Shown piece by piece: positions 42,864 through 52,054 of a DNA stretch of 64,000 nt. The DNA is from DAOMNO01 sp035443885. GTDB taxonomy: Bacteria > Planctomycetota > Phycisphaerae > Phycisphaerales > SM1A02. Under the pieces are notes generated by a model, which saw only the letters and a list, made by a program, of their open reading frames with translations, searched no databases and was not told the DNA's origin. The stretch spans positions 51,161 to 115,160 of the forward strand of contig DAOMNO010000010.1 in assembly GCA_035443885.1 (NCBI GenBank), written 5' to 3'. Within the stretch, counting starts at the first letter, position 1, and each line of letters begins with the position of its first letter. A program made the translations under genes and the position numbers.

Positions 42864-44117
42864 ATGGTGTGCAGCGGCGTGCGATCGGCAATCCTTCTCT
42901 TCATCGCGGTGGCGTGCGTTCTTGCAAGCCTGCCTCGCTCGGCGTCGGCGGATACGTCCGCTGCGGAATTCATCGAGCCGGTGATGACGCACCGCCAGTA
43001 CACGATCATCTCGCAGCGACTGGCGCTGCCGTATGAGCAGCGCGTCATCGCGGAACTCCTTTTCGCAGACTACACCGACACCATCAAGCACATCACCCAG
43101 CAGGCGGATGCGCGGGCGGATGCAGCCGGTCGGCAGCGCGTGATCGACGCGTTCTCTGGCCGCATCGTCATCGATCCGGCGGAACTCGCAGCCATTCGGC
43201 TTGCCATGCTCAACATTTACACCGAGACATGGGCCGACGCAGACAACGCGCTTGATGAGCTGCTGCTCAGTCTGCACAGCATTCTCAACGATGAGCAAAG
43301 CCCGAAGCTCGCGCCAGCGATCATCGAGATAAGGCGGCAGATGATGCTGCACCCGCGCGAAGCCGCTCGCGCGTCTTATGAATACGCAGGCGACGGCGTG
43401 GATGTGCTGCTGCTCGTGCGTGAAGCGAAGGACGGGAATGAACTGCACGGCGTGAGCGACGCCGCCTTGCAGCAGGTGCTTTCCACCTATGAGCAGCATC
43501 TTGATGCGCTGCTTGTCGAAACAACGCACGTCTCGCGCGCTGCTCGCATGGCGATTCGCATCGCGCGATTACAGCGAAACGACGACGCCCGCCGCGAAGC
43601 TGAAGCAGCAGCGATCGAAGTCTGGCAACGCCTGTACGATCTCAATGAATGGACCGTGCGGCAGGTGGCTGCGATCGCAAGCAATACGCTTGGCGATGAA
43701 GCCGGCGCTGCGTTCATCGACCGCTTCCATCGTGCGTGTTTCCCGTGGCTCTTCACGCGAGGCGTGCCGGACCGGCAGCACGAGTGGATGGCGGGACAGG
43801 CCCTGACCGACGACCAGCGTGAGCGCGTGGAGACGATTTACCGTGAATACAACGCCCGTCGCGCGGAGCTGCTGGAGCAGGCGCGGAGCATCATGGTCGC
43901 TGCCCGCCGCGATCTGAAGCGAGTGATCTACCCCATGATGGACTCCACGGAGTTGATCGCCAACCCCATCGCGCAAGGCGTCTTCGAGCGGCTGCTCAAA
44001 AACTCCGGCGAGCTGTCGAGCCTGGAAGCCGTAACGTCCGATCGCTTTGAAACCGTGCTTACCGAGCAGCAGCGGCTGAACATGCGCCGCGCGATTCGGT
44101 TTGGCACGAGGCGATGA
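42864..44117 (+). CDS. Exported protein of unknown function, alpha-helical
   Basis: A 417-residue protein with a clear signal peptide (SAILLFIAVACVLASLPRSASA). The mature part is helical, with many short amphipathic repeats and Arg/Glu-rich segments, and no cysteine. The segment AEFIEPVMTHRQYTIISQRLAL opens the mature domain, and TDDQRERVETIYREYNARRAELL lies near the C-terminus, where LTxxQRxRVxxLLxxYxxxxxxL is a pattern I associate with periplasmic LTxxQ/Spy-like helical proteins. No firm family. ATG 42864 has GGGAG 9-10 bases upstream; the longer frame to 42720 begins without a signal. It converges with folC. Confidence 0.68.
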   Translation: MVCSGVRSAILLFIAVACVLASLPRSASADTSAAEFIEPVMTHRQYTIISQRLALPYEQRVIAELLFADYTDTIKHITQQADARADAAGRQRVIDAFSGRIVIDPAELAAIRLAMLNIYTETWADADNALDELLLSLHSILNDEQSPKLAPAIIEIRRQMMLHPREAARASYEYAGDGVDVLLLVREAKDGNELHGVSDAALQQVLSTYEQHLDALLVETTHVSRAARMAIRIARLQRNDDARREAEAAAIEVWQRLYDLNEWTVRQVAAIASNTLGDEAGAAFIDRFHRACFPWLFTRGVPDRQHEWMAGQALTDDQRERVETIYREYNARRAELLEQARSIMVAARRDLKRVIYPMMDSTELIANPIAQGVFERLLKNSGELSSLEAVTSDRFETVLTEQQRLNMRRAIRFGTRR

Positions 44118-44123
44118 TTTGCA

Positions 44124-45611
44124 TTACCGCTGCTTGCGATCGACTTCCGCGAGGTACTTCTTCGCTTCGCCTACGAGATAGAAGCTGCCGGTGATGACGA
44201 TGAGGTCATCGCGACCAACCGCGCGCGTGGCGAGGTCGATGGCATCCTGCAGGCTCGCAGCCACCTGGTTCATCTTGCCGCTGCGTTCAGCGAACTCACG
44301 CTGCAGGTCTTCAGGGTCCGCAGCGCGGGCGTTGCCCTTCGCGCGGGTGAAGATGATCTTGTCGCCGCCCAGCGCGACGCGATCAAGCATCGCAGAAACG
44401 TCTTTATCTTCGCAGCAGCCGAAGATACAGACCATGGAGTCGTACGGCACATGCGCGCCGACGCATCGCATCAGCGCGGAAAGCGCAGCGGCGTTATGTG
44501 CGCCGTCCACGAGAATACGGGGCGAATCCCACACCAGCTCCATGCGGCCCGGCATCTTCGTCGCGGAGAGACCCTCATGGAGCGCGACTTCCGGGAACTG
44601 GAAGCCTCGACCCTTAAGCAGGTCGATTGCTGCGAGCGCGAGCGCGCAGTTGCCCGCCTGATGTTCGCCCGCCAATGGCACGGGAATATGCATGAACTGG
44701 CTTGTTTCGGTGAGCAGACACACGCGCGTGTGTGGCCCAAGCTCCGCGTTCGAGCCGAAGCGCGTGCTGAACTCGATATCCTTGTTGATGATCTTGAACG
44801 GCGCGCCGACCTTCTCCGCGCATTCGCGCAGTGTGCGCTCCACGTCTTCATGCTGCTCGAAGCTCAGCGCGGGCACACCCTTTTTGAAAATGCCCGCTTT
44901 CTCACGCGCGATCTTCGCCAGCGTATTGCCCAGAATGTGCGTGTGGTCATAGTCGATGGTCGTGATGACCGAGACTTCGGGCGTGATGACGTTCGTGGAA
45001 TCCAGCCGCCCGCCGAGGCCGACTTCGATGACAGCGATATCCACCGCCTGCTCCGCAAAGTAGCGGAATGCTGCTGCGGTCATCAGTTCGAAGAACGTCG
45101 GCTCACCCGGAATTGAGGCGGGAATCTTGGTCGCAGCGACCGACACGGCGCGCATGCACTCAGTGAAGTCGGCCTTGGAGATCATCTGGCCGTTGATGGT
45201 GATGCGCTCGCGCACGTCCATCAGGTGCGGGCTGGTGTATTGCCCCACCGCGTAGCCGCAGCCCTGCAGCATGTTGGCGATCATCGCCACCGTGGAGCCT
45301 TTGCCCACAGTGCCTGCGACGTGCACCATCTTCACCTGTTCGTGCGGATTGCCGAGCTGTGCGAGCAACGCTCGCATGCGATCAAGTTTGAAGACGTTCT
45401 CGTCGTAGCGAATGACGCGCATGCGCTCAAAATCAACGCGGTCGTAGAGATAGCGCACCGCAAGCGAGTAGCTGGAGAGGTCCGGCGCCTTGCCGCCTCG
45501 TGCTGCAGCAGGCTTGCTCTTCGCAGTTGTCTCCTTCGCGGGTGCTGGAGTGGAATCCCCGGCGGCGGCTTTGGAGCGCCCGCCACGGCGCGGTGTAAGC
45601 GGTTTGCTCAT
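44124..45611 (-). CDS. folC: Bifunctional dihydrofolate/folylpolyglutamate synthase
   Basis: FolC adds glutamate to dihydropteroate and to folates. The 495-residue product has an N-terminal low-complexity Ala/Lys/Pro stretch (about residues 1-45), then the Mur-ligase-like core: VHVAGTVGKGSTVAMIANMLQ (P-loop), YTSPHLMDVRERI, IAVIEVGLGGRLDSTNVI, ITTIDYDHTHILGNTL, ILVDGAHNAAALSAL, and the C-terminal Rossmann domain ending VITGSFYLVGEAKKYL. The ATG at 45611 is used; no good ribosome binding site is visible. It converges with the exported gene 42864-44117, with 6 bases between stops. Confidence 0.94.
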   Translation of the reverse strand: MSKPLTPRRGGRSKAAAGDSTPAPAKETTAKSKPAAARGGKAPDLSSYSLAVRYLYDRVDFERMRVIRYDENVFKLDRMRALLAQLGNPHEQVKMVHVAGTVGKGSTVAMIANMLQGCGYAVGQYTSPHLMDVRERITINGQMISKADFTECMRAVSVAATKIPASIPGEPTFFELMTAAAFRYFAEQAVDIAVIEVGLGGRLDSTNVITPEVSVITTIDYDHTHILGNTLAKIAREKAGIFKKGVPALSFEQHEDVERTLRECAEKVGAPFKIINKDIEFSTRFGSNAELGPHTRVCLLTETSQFMHIPVPLAGEHQAGNCALALAAIDLLKGRGFQFPEVALHEGLSATKMPGRMELVWDSPRILVDGAHNAAALSALMRCVGAHVPYDSMVCIFGCCEDKDVSAMLDRVALGGDKIIFTRAKGNARAADPEDLQREFAERSGKMNQVAASLQDAIDLATRAVGRDDLIVITGSFYLVGEAKKYLAEVDRKQR

Positions 45612-46055
45612 AGATGGGGTATTGTACCAAATCACCGGGTCGGACTCAAAATCAAAGTGATAACCGCTTGTTTTGCAGCAGTTTGCGCGAATGCTGGTCC
45701 GGCAGTGTTTGTCCGCAGTACCAAGGGTACCCAAACCCTGGCGCGTCACTCAACCATCACCCTGACAATGGACCGTTCCGCGCACATTGGACTTGCGGAT
45801 CAGACCGCAGCGCTCAACGCATTGCCGACGATTGAGGCGGTGCCCGCGGAACCGTCCGCGACCGGCACGGATGGCGTGAGCAGACACGAAGCCGCGCAGC
45901 GCCAGGCGCAGCAAGGCGGAGCCGCAAGGGGGCATTCTGGTGCGCTGAGGTTCACTGTCGCTCCCACACGAGCGCAACAGCGCGCATCGCAGAAACCGCT
46001 GCAAAACAAGCACACAACGGCGTCATTGGCACGACGCGGCACGACGATGCAGCAA
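45612..46055. other. 444-base region between folC and tRNA-Met
   Basis: Plus-strand reading frames cross it, including an ATG at 45769 that runs on through the tRNA, but the product is low-complexity Ala/Gln/Arg and no ribosome binding site is seen. I do not call a gene. The region includes the folC promoter and the downstream end of the tRNA-Met transcript. No terminator is obvious. Confidence 0.4.
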
Positions 46056-46129
46056 TGGGCTGGCTCGGATTCGAACCGAGGTCTAACCGATTATGAGTCG
46101 GCTGCTCTGGACCGCTGAGCTACCAGCCC
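46056..46129 (-). tRNA. tRNA-Met (CAT anticodon), elongator type
   Basis: Cloverleaf on the minus strand: acceptor GGGCTGG/CCAGCCC, TA at 8-9, D-arm GCTC/GAGC, anticodon stem GCCGA/TCGGT with loop CTCATAA (anticodon CAT), variable TAGAC, and T-arm CTCGG/CCGAG with loop TTCGAAT. The paired first acceptor position and the absence of the three G-C pairs of initiator tRNA in the anticodon stem point to the elongator. tRNA-Ile2 with a modified CAT cannot be fully excluded. CCA not encoded. Confidence 0.93.
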
Positions 46130-46377
46130 GGCTGGGGCCATTCTACGCGCTCCTGGGAGCCGGTCCGGGAGCCGGATCGCGCGCATGAACAGACATTTTT
46201 CGGACGTTGAGATCGCTTTACGCAGCCGCGATCGAGGGTGGCTGCCAAAAGTTCCAAGTTTTCATTTTACATGCACTTATCGTGGTGTAGTCTTGTGATG
46301 AGGCAATTCCGCCGCGTGGCATCACCTGGTGCTGCGAGGTCAGGGTTTGTTTCACAATTTTGAGAGAAGAGAGACAT

Positions 46378-49041
46378 ATGAAGAAGACCCACTCCTCCAC
46401 GACTGCGCCGAAGGTCCGTTTGCTCACGCACTTCGGCATCGCTTCGCTTGCAGCCTTCACACTGTTCAACCTGCAGACACTCGCCGGGCCGCAGAACCCG
46501 ACGGTGGTGGCAGGTAATGCGAACTTTATTCAGTTCGGCACACACTACGCCATTCAGGCAAGCAATGGCGCGATCATCAACTTTGACAGCTTCAACATTG
46601 CATCGTTTGAATCGGTGCAGTTCCTGCAGCCGTCCGCGGCGGCTCGCGTGCTTGCGAGAATCGCGGGCGGGCCGACCACGATCGATGGCGCGCTGACCGC
46701 CAACGGCATCGTGTATCTCGTCAATCCTGCAGGCGTCGTGTTCGGTAATAACGCAGTCGTCAATGCCGCGGGCTTTTACGCCGCCGCGGCGAACATCAGC
46801 AATCAGAACTTTCTCGACATCGTCTCCGGCGCGACAACTGAGCATGTGTTCACGGCGCCGACAGGCTCCATCATCAATCTGGCAGGCACTTCGGGCGGCG
46901 CGCTCGCGGGTATTCATGTCAAGAACCAAGTGCACCTGCTCGGCAAGCATGTGTCGAATCAGGGCATCATCAGCGTGACGAATCCGGGCGGTGCAATCAC
47001 GCTGTCCGCAGCGGACGGCACGATTCGGCTCAGTCAGGTGGGCGGCAACTATATCGTGCAGCTCAACATGACCGGCGCACCAGTGCCCGGCGTGGGCGTT
47101 GACAACACAGGCGTCATCCGCGCGGTCAACAATGGCAGCATCAAACTCGGCGCAGGCGACCTCTATTCGCTCGCGGCGATTCGTCTTGCAGGCGACGGTA
47201 TGACTGGTACGGCGACGGAGTTCAACGGCAATGTGCGCCTTGCATCCGACGTAACCCTCACCACGCAACATGCCATGTTCAATGGCTCTCTGGACGCCAA
47301 CGCAGGCGGTGCGCAGCGATCGCTGACCGTGCAGGGCGGCGGTTTCTATGCCGACGCCAGCGCGACGTTCAACGGTCCCGTCGGCGCGAATGCATCGCTC
47401 ACGAACATTCAGGCGGACGGCGATCTCGCGTTCGCAGGCAGTGCGCGATTCCGAGGCGATGTAACAGCGGGTGGCGACATCGCATTCAACGGTCCGGTCG
47501 CTCTGGTTGGTGTCGATCAAACTGTGCAGGCCGGGCAATCGCTGGCGTTCAATGGAGCGATCGCAGGCGGTGGCGCGGACCTTACGCTCATCGCGCCCGA
47601 AGTTACGCTTGGCGGCAATGCAGCAGGCATCGGTCGGCTGGATGTTTCGGGCGTAACACGGCTCGGTGCAAACATCACCACGAGCCGCGGCGCGGTGTTC
47701 AATGACGCCATCATCCTCGTCGGTGACAGCCGATTGAACGATACCGGCATGAACGGCATTCACCTGATGGGAACCATTGATGGTCCATTCGGCTTCACCG
47801 TGGCTTCTGCGAACGGAAACGCTATCTTTGGCGGCAACATCGGACAGATCACGCCGCTCGCGCGGTTCGAAACCATTGTCGGTGGCACGATCGTCTTCGA
47901 GGGCAACCTTGTGCAAGCTGCGGGCGACATTCTCCTCAACGATAAGGTGAACACGGTGTTCGTTCCCGCAGTGGCGACTATCGGCGCTGCGGGCGACATT
48001 CATTTTGTCAGCCTGAACGGCGCGTTCGTCATGGGTCAGAACCAGAAGCTGAGCGCGATGGGCGACCTCAGCATCAGTGCAGCGACCAGCGCCACGCTGG
48101 GCGATCTTTCTTCGCTTGGTGATATGTCAGTGAACGCCAACGCGATTCTGATCCTCACACGCAACCCCGCAGCCGTGGAAGATGCGCTGGGGCTTGGCAC
48201 GCAGGATACGGGTGTCGATTTTGTTGCGGGCGGCCGATTCTTCTTCAGTGTTGTGCCAGTCGTGCTCGGTAATGGGCCGAGGCCGCAGTTCGCAAGCCCG
48301 CATATCAACGCAGATGCCAATGGCACGTTGCAATCGTTCACCATGCGGCTCAACGATGGCGTTTCCGCGGGCGACCTTCGTCGAGGCGACGGTCGATTCC
48401 TTGATCTGCGTGCTACGGGTGTCGCTGTGGCCGACCTGCGCACCGTGTTTGCTGATTCGCCAAATGACGAGGAGCATGGCGACGTGAACGATGAGGCGCG
48501 TCTTTCAGCCAGTGATGCAGACGCGCTCAGGCGGATTGCGATCCAGCCGCGCGTGCTGACGGAAGCGGAGCTTGCAGACTTCGCTGCAGGTCGTGGCATT
48601 TACGTTGATTCACCTTCGACTCGCGCGTTTGAAGCGATGATCCTGATGCCTGAGGTGGCGATTGAACGGTTGTCATCCCGCCGCGTGCAGGACGCACTGG
48701 CTGCGTATGACCGTGTGCGATACGCCGAGACGTTCGCCATCGACACTGGCGAGCGAACGCTGGTCGATCAGGCCGCCAACGTGCGCGGCATGTTGGGTTC
48801 AGCGTGGGATGCGTACAGCGTGAATGCGCAAGGCGAAGCCGATCCTGTTCGCTTCCGTGCATATCTCGAATCGGAGAATCATCCAGCGAGCAAGGCCGTT
48901 CATGGTTTCCGCGAGTTGGCGATTGAGATGCGAGCGCTCGGCTTGACGGACGCGGAAGTGGATCGGTCGCTTCGCAGGTTGCTGGAGCCGTTCACGCCGG
49001 ATTCGATGACCACTGAACAGCTCCGCAGGGTGATCCGCTGA
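46378..49041 (+). CDS. Filamentous-haemagglutinin N-terminal (TPS) domain exoprotein
   Basis: An 887-residue exoprotein. After a long signal region (LTHFGIASLAAFTLFNLQTLAG) it has the haemagglutination activity/TPS domain that TpsB transporters recognise: GTHYAIQASNGAIINFDSFNI, VQFLQPSAAARVLARI and the hallmark NPAGVVFGNNAVVNAAGF. The middle (about residues 240-620) is a beta-helix-like repeat array rich in Gly/Asn (DGDLAFAGSARFRGDVTAGGDIAFNGPV). The C-terminus (about 640-887) is a separate, more charged alpha-helical domain (LIDQAANVRGMLGSAWDAYSV, LGLTDAEVDRSLRRLLEPF). ATG 46378 has GAGAG about 6 bases upstream. No TpsB gene is adjacent. It may be an adhesin; the C-terminal domain matches nothing I recognise. 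Confidence 0.86.
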   Translation: MKKTHSSTTAPKVRLLTHFGIASLAAFTLFNLQTLAGPQNPTVVAGNANFIQFGTHYAIQASNGAIINFDSFNIASFESVQFLQPSAAARVLARIAGGPTTIDGALTANGIVYLVNPAGVVFGNNAVVNAAGFYAAAANISNQNFLDIVSGATTEHVFTAPTGSIINLAGTSGGALAGIHVKNQVHLLGKHVSNQGIISVTNPGGAITLSAADGTIRLSQVGGNYIVQLNMTGAPVPGVGVDNTGVIRAVNNGSIKLGAGDLYSLAAIRLAGDGMTGTATEFNGNVRLASDVTLTTQHAMFNGSLDANAGGAQRSLTVQGGGFYADASATFNGPVGANASLTNIQADGDLAFAGSARFRGDVTAGGDIAFNGPVALVGVDQTVQAGQSLAFNGAIAGGGADLTLIAPEVTLGGNAAGIGRLDVSGVTRLGANITTSRGAVFNDAIILVGDSRLNDTGMNGIHLMGTIDGPFGFTVASANGNAIFGGNIGQITPLARFETIVGGTIVFEGNLVQAAGDILLNDKVNTVFVPAVATIGAAGDIHFVSLNGAFVMGQNQKLSAMGDLSISAATSATLGDLSSLGDMSVNANAILILTRNPAAVEDALGLGTQDTGVDFVAGGRFFFSVVPVVLGNGPRPQFASPHINADANGTLQSFTMRLNDGVSAGDLRRGDGRFLDLRATGVAVADLRTVFADSPNDEEHGDVNDEARLSASDADALRRIAIQPRVLTEAELADFAAGRGIYVDSPSTRAFEAMILMPEVAIERLSSRRVQDALAAYDRVRYAETFAIDTGERTLVDQAANVRGMLGSAWDAYSVNAQGEADPVRFRAYLESENHPASKAVHGFRELAIEMRALGLTDAEVDRSLRRLLEPFTPDSMTTEQLRRVIR

Positions 49042-49099
49042 GCATTTGACTGACATTCGGTTCGGTGTGAGTTACCGGTCCTCTCTCATGCCGTTCCTG

Positions 49100-49135
49100 C
49101 AACGGCGCAGGCCTTGGGGGATGCCTGCGCCGTTG
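49100..49135 (+). terminator. Terminator-like hairpin after the FHA-type gene
   Basis: Arms CAACGGCGCAGGC (49100-49112) and GCCTGCGCCGTTG (49123-49135) are a perfect 13-bp stem with a 10-base loop, followed by CGTTATTGTT. It separates the exoprotein gene from the pilus operon. Confidence 0.78.
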
Positions 49136-49268
49136 CGTTATTGTTCCAGGCTGCGTAAACGGGAAACTCTTCGGGGATTGCCCCGCCTGCGTGCTTAACC
49201 GGCCGCCTCCGTTCGTCGATGCAGAATCAGGCGCATGTGCTGCGCCTCTCTGCCTTTGGAGGCGATTG

Positions 49269-50582
49269 ATGGGTTTCTCATTCTTTTCGACGCAGGCCTC
49301 TCCCATCGCGGTGAACTTCGGCGCGTCTTCGGTGAAGCTGCTTCAGGTCAGCGCGCCGAGCGCCTCGACGAAGACTGCTGTGCGCGCTGCTGCGGAGCTG
49401 CCGATTCCGGATGAGATTCGCAACGACGGTCAGGCGATGCTCGAATACACCGGAGAGCAACTGCCTTCGCTGCTGCGTGAGGGCGGCTTCAAGGGACGTA
49501 AGGTTGTCTGCACCGTGCCCACGCAGCAGACCATCTGCCTGCATATGCAGATCGCGCCGGTGGCAGCGGGGGGGCAGGGGCTTGGCGGATTGTCAGGCAT
49601 CACCAACTGGGGCGGCGGCTCGGCCCGCGCGAATCAGCGCGATGAACTCGTGAAAGCGCAGTTACAGATGCAGATGGGCATTGCTCCGTCGAGCATCGTG
49701 GTGCGCACCGTGGAAGTGGCGGAAGTGCAGCGGGAAGGGCAGGCGCGAACGGAAGTCATCTGCTTCGCCATGCCTCGCGAACTCATCATGCGCCACGTGG
49801 AAATGCTTGAACGCTGCAAGATGGAAATAGTGGGCGTGCATACTGAAGCGATGGCGATGGTACGTGCGTTCGACCATATCCATCAGCGCAGCGACGATCA
49901 CAAGATCACGACCATGTACATCGATCTGGGATGGAGCGGCACGTGTGTCGCCCTTTCGCATGGTCGGCAGATGGTCTTCGCACGCTCCATCAATGTCGGT
50001 GGTCGGCATTTCGACGAACTCATCGCTTCGCACCTCAAGACGAATCTGAGCGGCGCGCGGGCGCATCGGCTCTCGCTGGAAGATCCGCTGGGCGAACGCG
50101 CCGCGCACATGCCGGGTACCGCGCCGCCGATGGTCAACACAGTCGCGGGCGATATGTCGGAAGACGGCGGCGCAGCCGTGATGACCGATCGCCGAACGAA
50201 TGCAGCGCCAGCCGCATTGCAGCACGCCATCACGCCGGGCGATGCGCCGTCATCAGCTGCGAACGTCGATTTCACTGAACTGCTTGACACGATGACGGAT
50301 GAGCTTGCGATGTGTCTGCGCTATCACCGTGCGCTGTTTCCTTCGCGAGCGGTTGACCGCGTCGTGCTGCTCGGCGGAGAAGCGCGTCAGCAGTGGCTTT
50401 GCAGGCACCTCGCGCGTGGCCTTCGCCTGCCTGTGCGGCTTGGCGATCCGCTGGCGCGCCTCGTCAATGACGATCCCGATTCACTTTCGCTTTTCACACC
50501 GGGCCTTGCGCTGCATGAACCGCAGCCGGGCTGGGCGGTGCCGTGGGGGTTGTGCGCCGCTGCGGCAGCCCCTGAAAACTGA
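49269..50582 (+). CDS. pilM: Type IV pilus assembly ATPase-like protein PilM
   Basis: PilM is an actin-like cytoplasmic protein that holds the PilN/PilO inner-membrane platform. The 437-residue product shows the family pattern: SPIAVNFGASSVKLLQV (phosphate loop 1), RKVVCTVP, TTMYIDLGWSGTCVALSHG..MVFARSINVGGRHFDELI (phosphate loop 2 region) and the adenosine motif VVLLGGEARQQWLCRHLA. A glycine-rich insertion near residue 105-125 (AAGGQGLGGLSGITNWGGGS) and an Ala/Pro-rich insertion (about 285-340) lengthen it. Start 49269 has GGAGG 6 bases upstream. It is the first gene of a five-gene run. Confidence 0.88.
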   Translation: MGFSFFSTQASPIAVNFGASSVKLLQVSAPSASTKTAVRAAAELPIPDEIRNDGQAMLEYTGEQLPSLLREGGFKGRKVVCTVPTQQTICLHMQIAPVAAGGQGLGGLSGITNWGGGSARANQRDELVKAQLQMQMGIAPSSIVVRTVEVAEVQREGQARTEVICFAMPRELIMRHVEMLERCKMEIVGVHTEAMAMVRAFDHIHQRSDDHKITTMYIDLGWSGTCVALSHGRQMVFARSINVGGRHFDELIASHLKTNLSGARAHRLSLEDPLGERAAHMPGTAPPMVNTVAGDMSEDGGAAVMTDRRTNAAPAALQHAITPGDAPSSAANVDFTELLDTMTDELAMCLRYHRALFPSRAVDRVVLLGGEARQQWLCRHLARGLRLPVRLGDPLARLVNDDPDSLSLFTPGLALHEPQPGWAVPWGLCAAAAAPEN

Positions 50583-50593
50583 GGAACACACCG

Positions 50594-51391
50594 ATGACTG
50601 ACAACAGCTTCCTGCCCGAAGACTATCTCGCTCGCAAGGCGGATCGTCGCACGAACATCATCAGCGTCGCGCTGTTCGCGGTGGTGATGACCGGCGTGTT
50701 CGGCGCGTTCCTCGTGACGAATCAGCAGTGGTCGCATGTCAAAGTCGAACAGGCCGCCATCAACGTGCGCTATCAGGAGGCGGGCAAGCAGATCATGCAA
50801 CTCACCGAACTGGAAAAGCAGCGCGATGAAATGCTGCACAAGGCGGAACTGGCTTCCGCGCTGGTGGAGCGGGTTCCTCGTTCGATTCTGCTGGCGGAGC
50901 TGATCAACCGCATGCCGCCTCAGCTTGGGTTGTTGTCACTCGAAGTGAAATCTGAGCGTCGTCAACCCGCGCCTGCGACCGCACCGGATTCCGCTGGCGC
51001 GAAGAAGCCAGCCACGACGCGCCTTTCCGGTGCGAATCGTGCGCCGACGAAAGAAGAAGCGGGCGATTCACTCAAGCGAATTGAGCCGCCGCGCTATCGG
51101 GTGTCGCTTGTGCTGACGGGTGTTGCGCCGACGGACCTTGAAGTGTCGCGATATCTGGCGGAACTCAACGCGTACGCGCTGTTGCGCGAAGTGACGCTGG
51201 ATTATTCAGAACAGAAGGCGATTGAAGGGCGATTGATGCGACAGTTCCGCATCAGCATGTCGCTCGCGCCTGAAGCGGACGTTCGCCAGGTGAATCCGCT
51301 GCAGGTGCCGCGATCCATCCGCAACCCCATGACAGACGAAATGCAGTTCCCCGCTGGCGGCCCGACGGCGCACAGCCTTCCTCGGAACTGA
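50594..51391 (+). CDS. pilN: PilN-like fimbrial assembly protein
   Basis: A 265-residue bitopic membrane protein: a short cytosolic tail with the PilM-binding-type NFLPxxY/L element (NSFLPEDYLARK), one membrane helix (about residues 20-43), a coiled coil (VKVEQAAINVRYQEAGKQIMQLTELEKQ) and a periplasmic domain with NRMPPQLGLLSLEV and a C-terminal ferredoxin-like fold interrupted by an Ala/Pro/Thr linker (ATAPDSAGAKKPATTRLSG). This is the PilN/GspL-type architecture. GAGGAA precedes the ATG at about 8 bases. It follows pilM by 11 bases. Confidence 0.82.
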   Translation: MTDNSFLPEDYLARKADRRTNIISVALFAVVMTGVFGAFLVTNQQWSHVKVEQAAINVRYQEAGKQIMQLTELEKQRDEMLHKAELASALVERVPRSILLAELINRMPPQLGLLSLEVKSERRQPAPATAPDSAGAKKPATTRLSGANRAPTKEEAGDSLKRIEPPRYRVSLVLTGVAPTDLEVSRYLAELNAYALLREVTLDYSEQKAIEGRLMRQFRISMSLAPEADVRQVNPLQVPRSIRNPMTDEMQFPAGGPTAHSLPRN

Positions 51392-51415
51392 CCCGCACGC
51401 CACAGGAGACCGATC

Positions 51416-52006
51416 ATGCGATTCGGCATTCGTGAATTCATCTTTTTCATCGTTCTGCTCGCCGTGCCGGTGGCGTCGTTCATCTTCGTCTTCCAGCCGC
51501 GAAACAAGGACATTCATCAAGCGCGAACGGAGATTCAGCTCAAGCAGGCGCGGCTGGACAAGCTTGACGAGGTCGTGGCCAAGATTGACGACATCGGTCT
51601 TGCCATCGACGCGGGGCGCGATTCCATTCAGTTGATCGAAGCCAAGCTGCCTTCGGAGCAGGATGTTGAAGGCATCCTGGAGCAAGTCTGGCAGACTGCC
51701 AAGCGCAACCGATTAAACGTGCGCTCTGTCAAGAGTGAGCGACCTGTTCCAGCGGCGTTGTACATGGAGCTGCCGCTGAAGGTGGTGATGGAAGGGCAGT
51801 TTGACGGGTTCTACCAGTTCCTGCTGGAGCTTGAAACGCTGCCGCGCATCACGCGCATTCATCAGATGGACCTGAAGCGTGCGGACAGCAGGCCCGGCCC
51901 CGGCGGCAGCCGCAACGCGCCGACAGACCCGCTGCCGCCCGGCGCGATGACGGCAGACTTCACGCTCAGCATTTATTTCGAGCCGCAGGGCGCCAAACGC
52001 AACTAG
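51416..52006 (+). CDS. pilO: PilO-like inner-membrane platform protein
   Basis: A 196-residue bitopic protein with one membrane helix near the N-terminus (about residues 5-24, EFIFFIVLLAVPVASFIFV), a coiled coil (QARTEIQLKQARLDKLDEVVAKIDDI) and a periplasmic ferredoxin-like domain, SEQDVEGILEQVWQTAKRNRLNVRSV, LPLKVVMEGQFDGFYQFLLELETLPRI. This matches PilO, which pairs with PilN. AGGAG lies 8-9 bases before the ATG. It follows pilN by 24 bases. Confidence 0.86.
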   Translation: MRFGIREFIFFIVLLAVPVASFIFVFQPRNKDIHQARTEIQLKQARLDKLDEVVAKIDDIGLAIDAGRDSIQLIEAKLPSEQDVEGILEQVWQTAKRNRLNVRSVKSERPVPAALYMELPLKVVMEGQFDGFYQFLLELETLPRITRIHQMDLKRADSRPGPGGSRNAPTDPLPPGAMTADFTLSIYFEPQGAKRN

Positions 52007-52054
52007 ATTCACGTTCGTTCACGTGAGGCACGACCATACCTTTCGGAGTCGCTC

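Noticed and set aside
45225..46118. 297-codon plus-strand frame that crosses folC, the gap and tRNA-Met
   Set aside because: It reads through a tRNA and the reverse of folC, with no ribosome binding site or recognisable domain.
46267..48003. 578-codon open frame antisense to the FHA-type gene
   Set aside because: It is the reverse of a highly repetitive Gly/Ala/Asn-rich gene, has Arg/His/Cys-rich low-plausibility translation, and covers the signal peptide region of the real gene.
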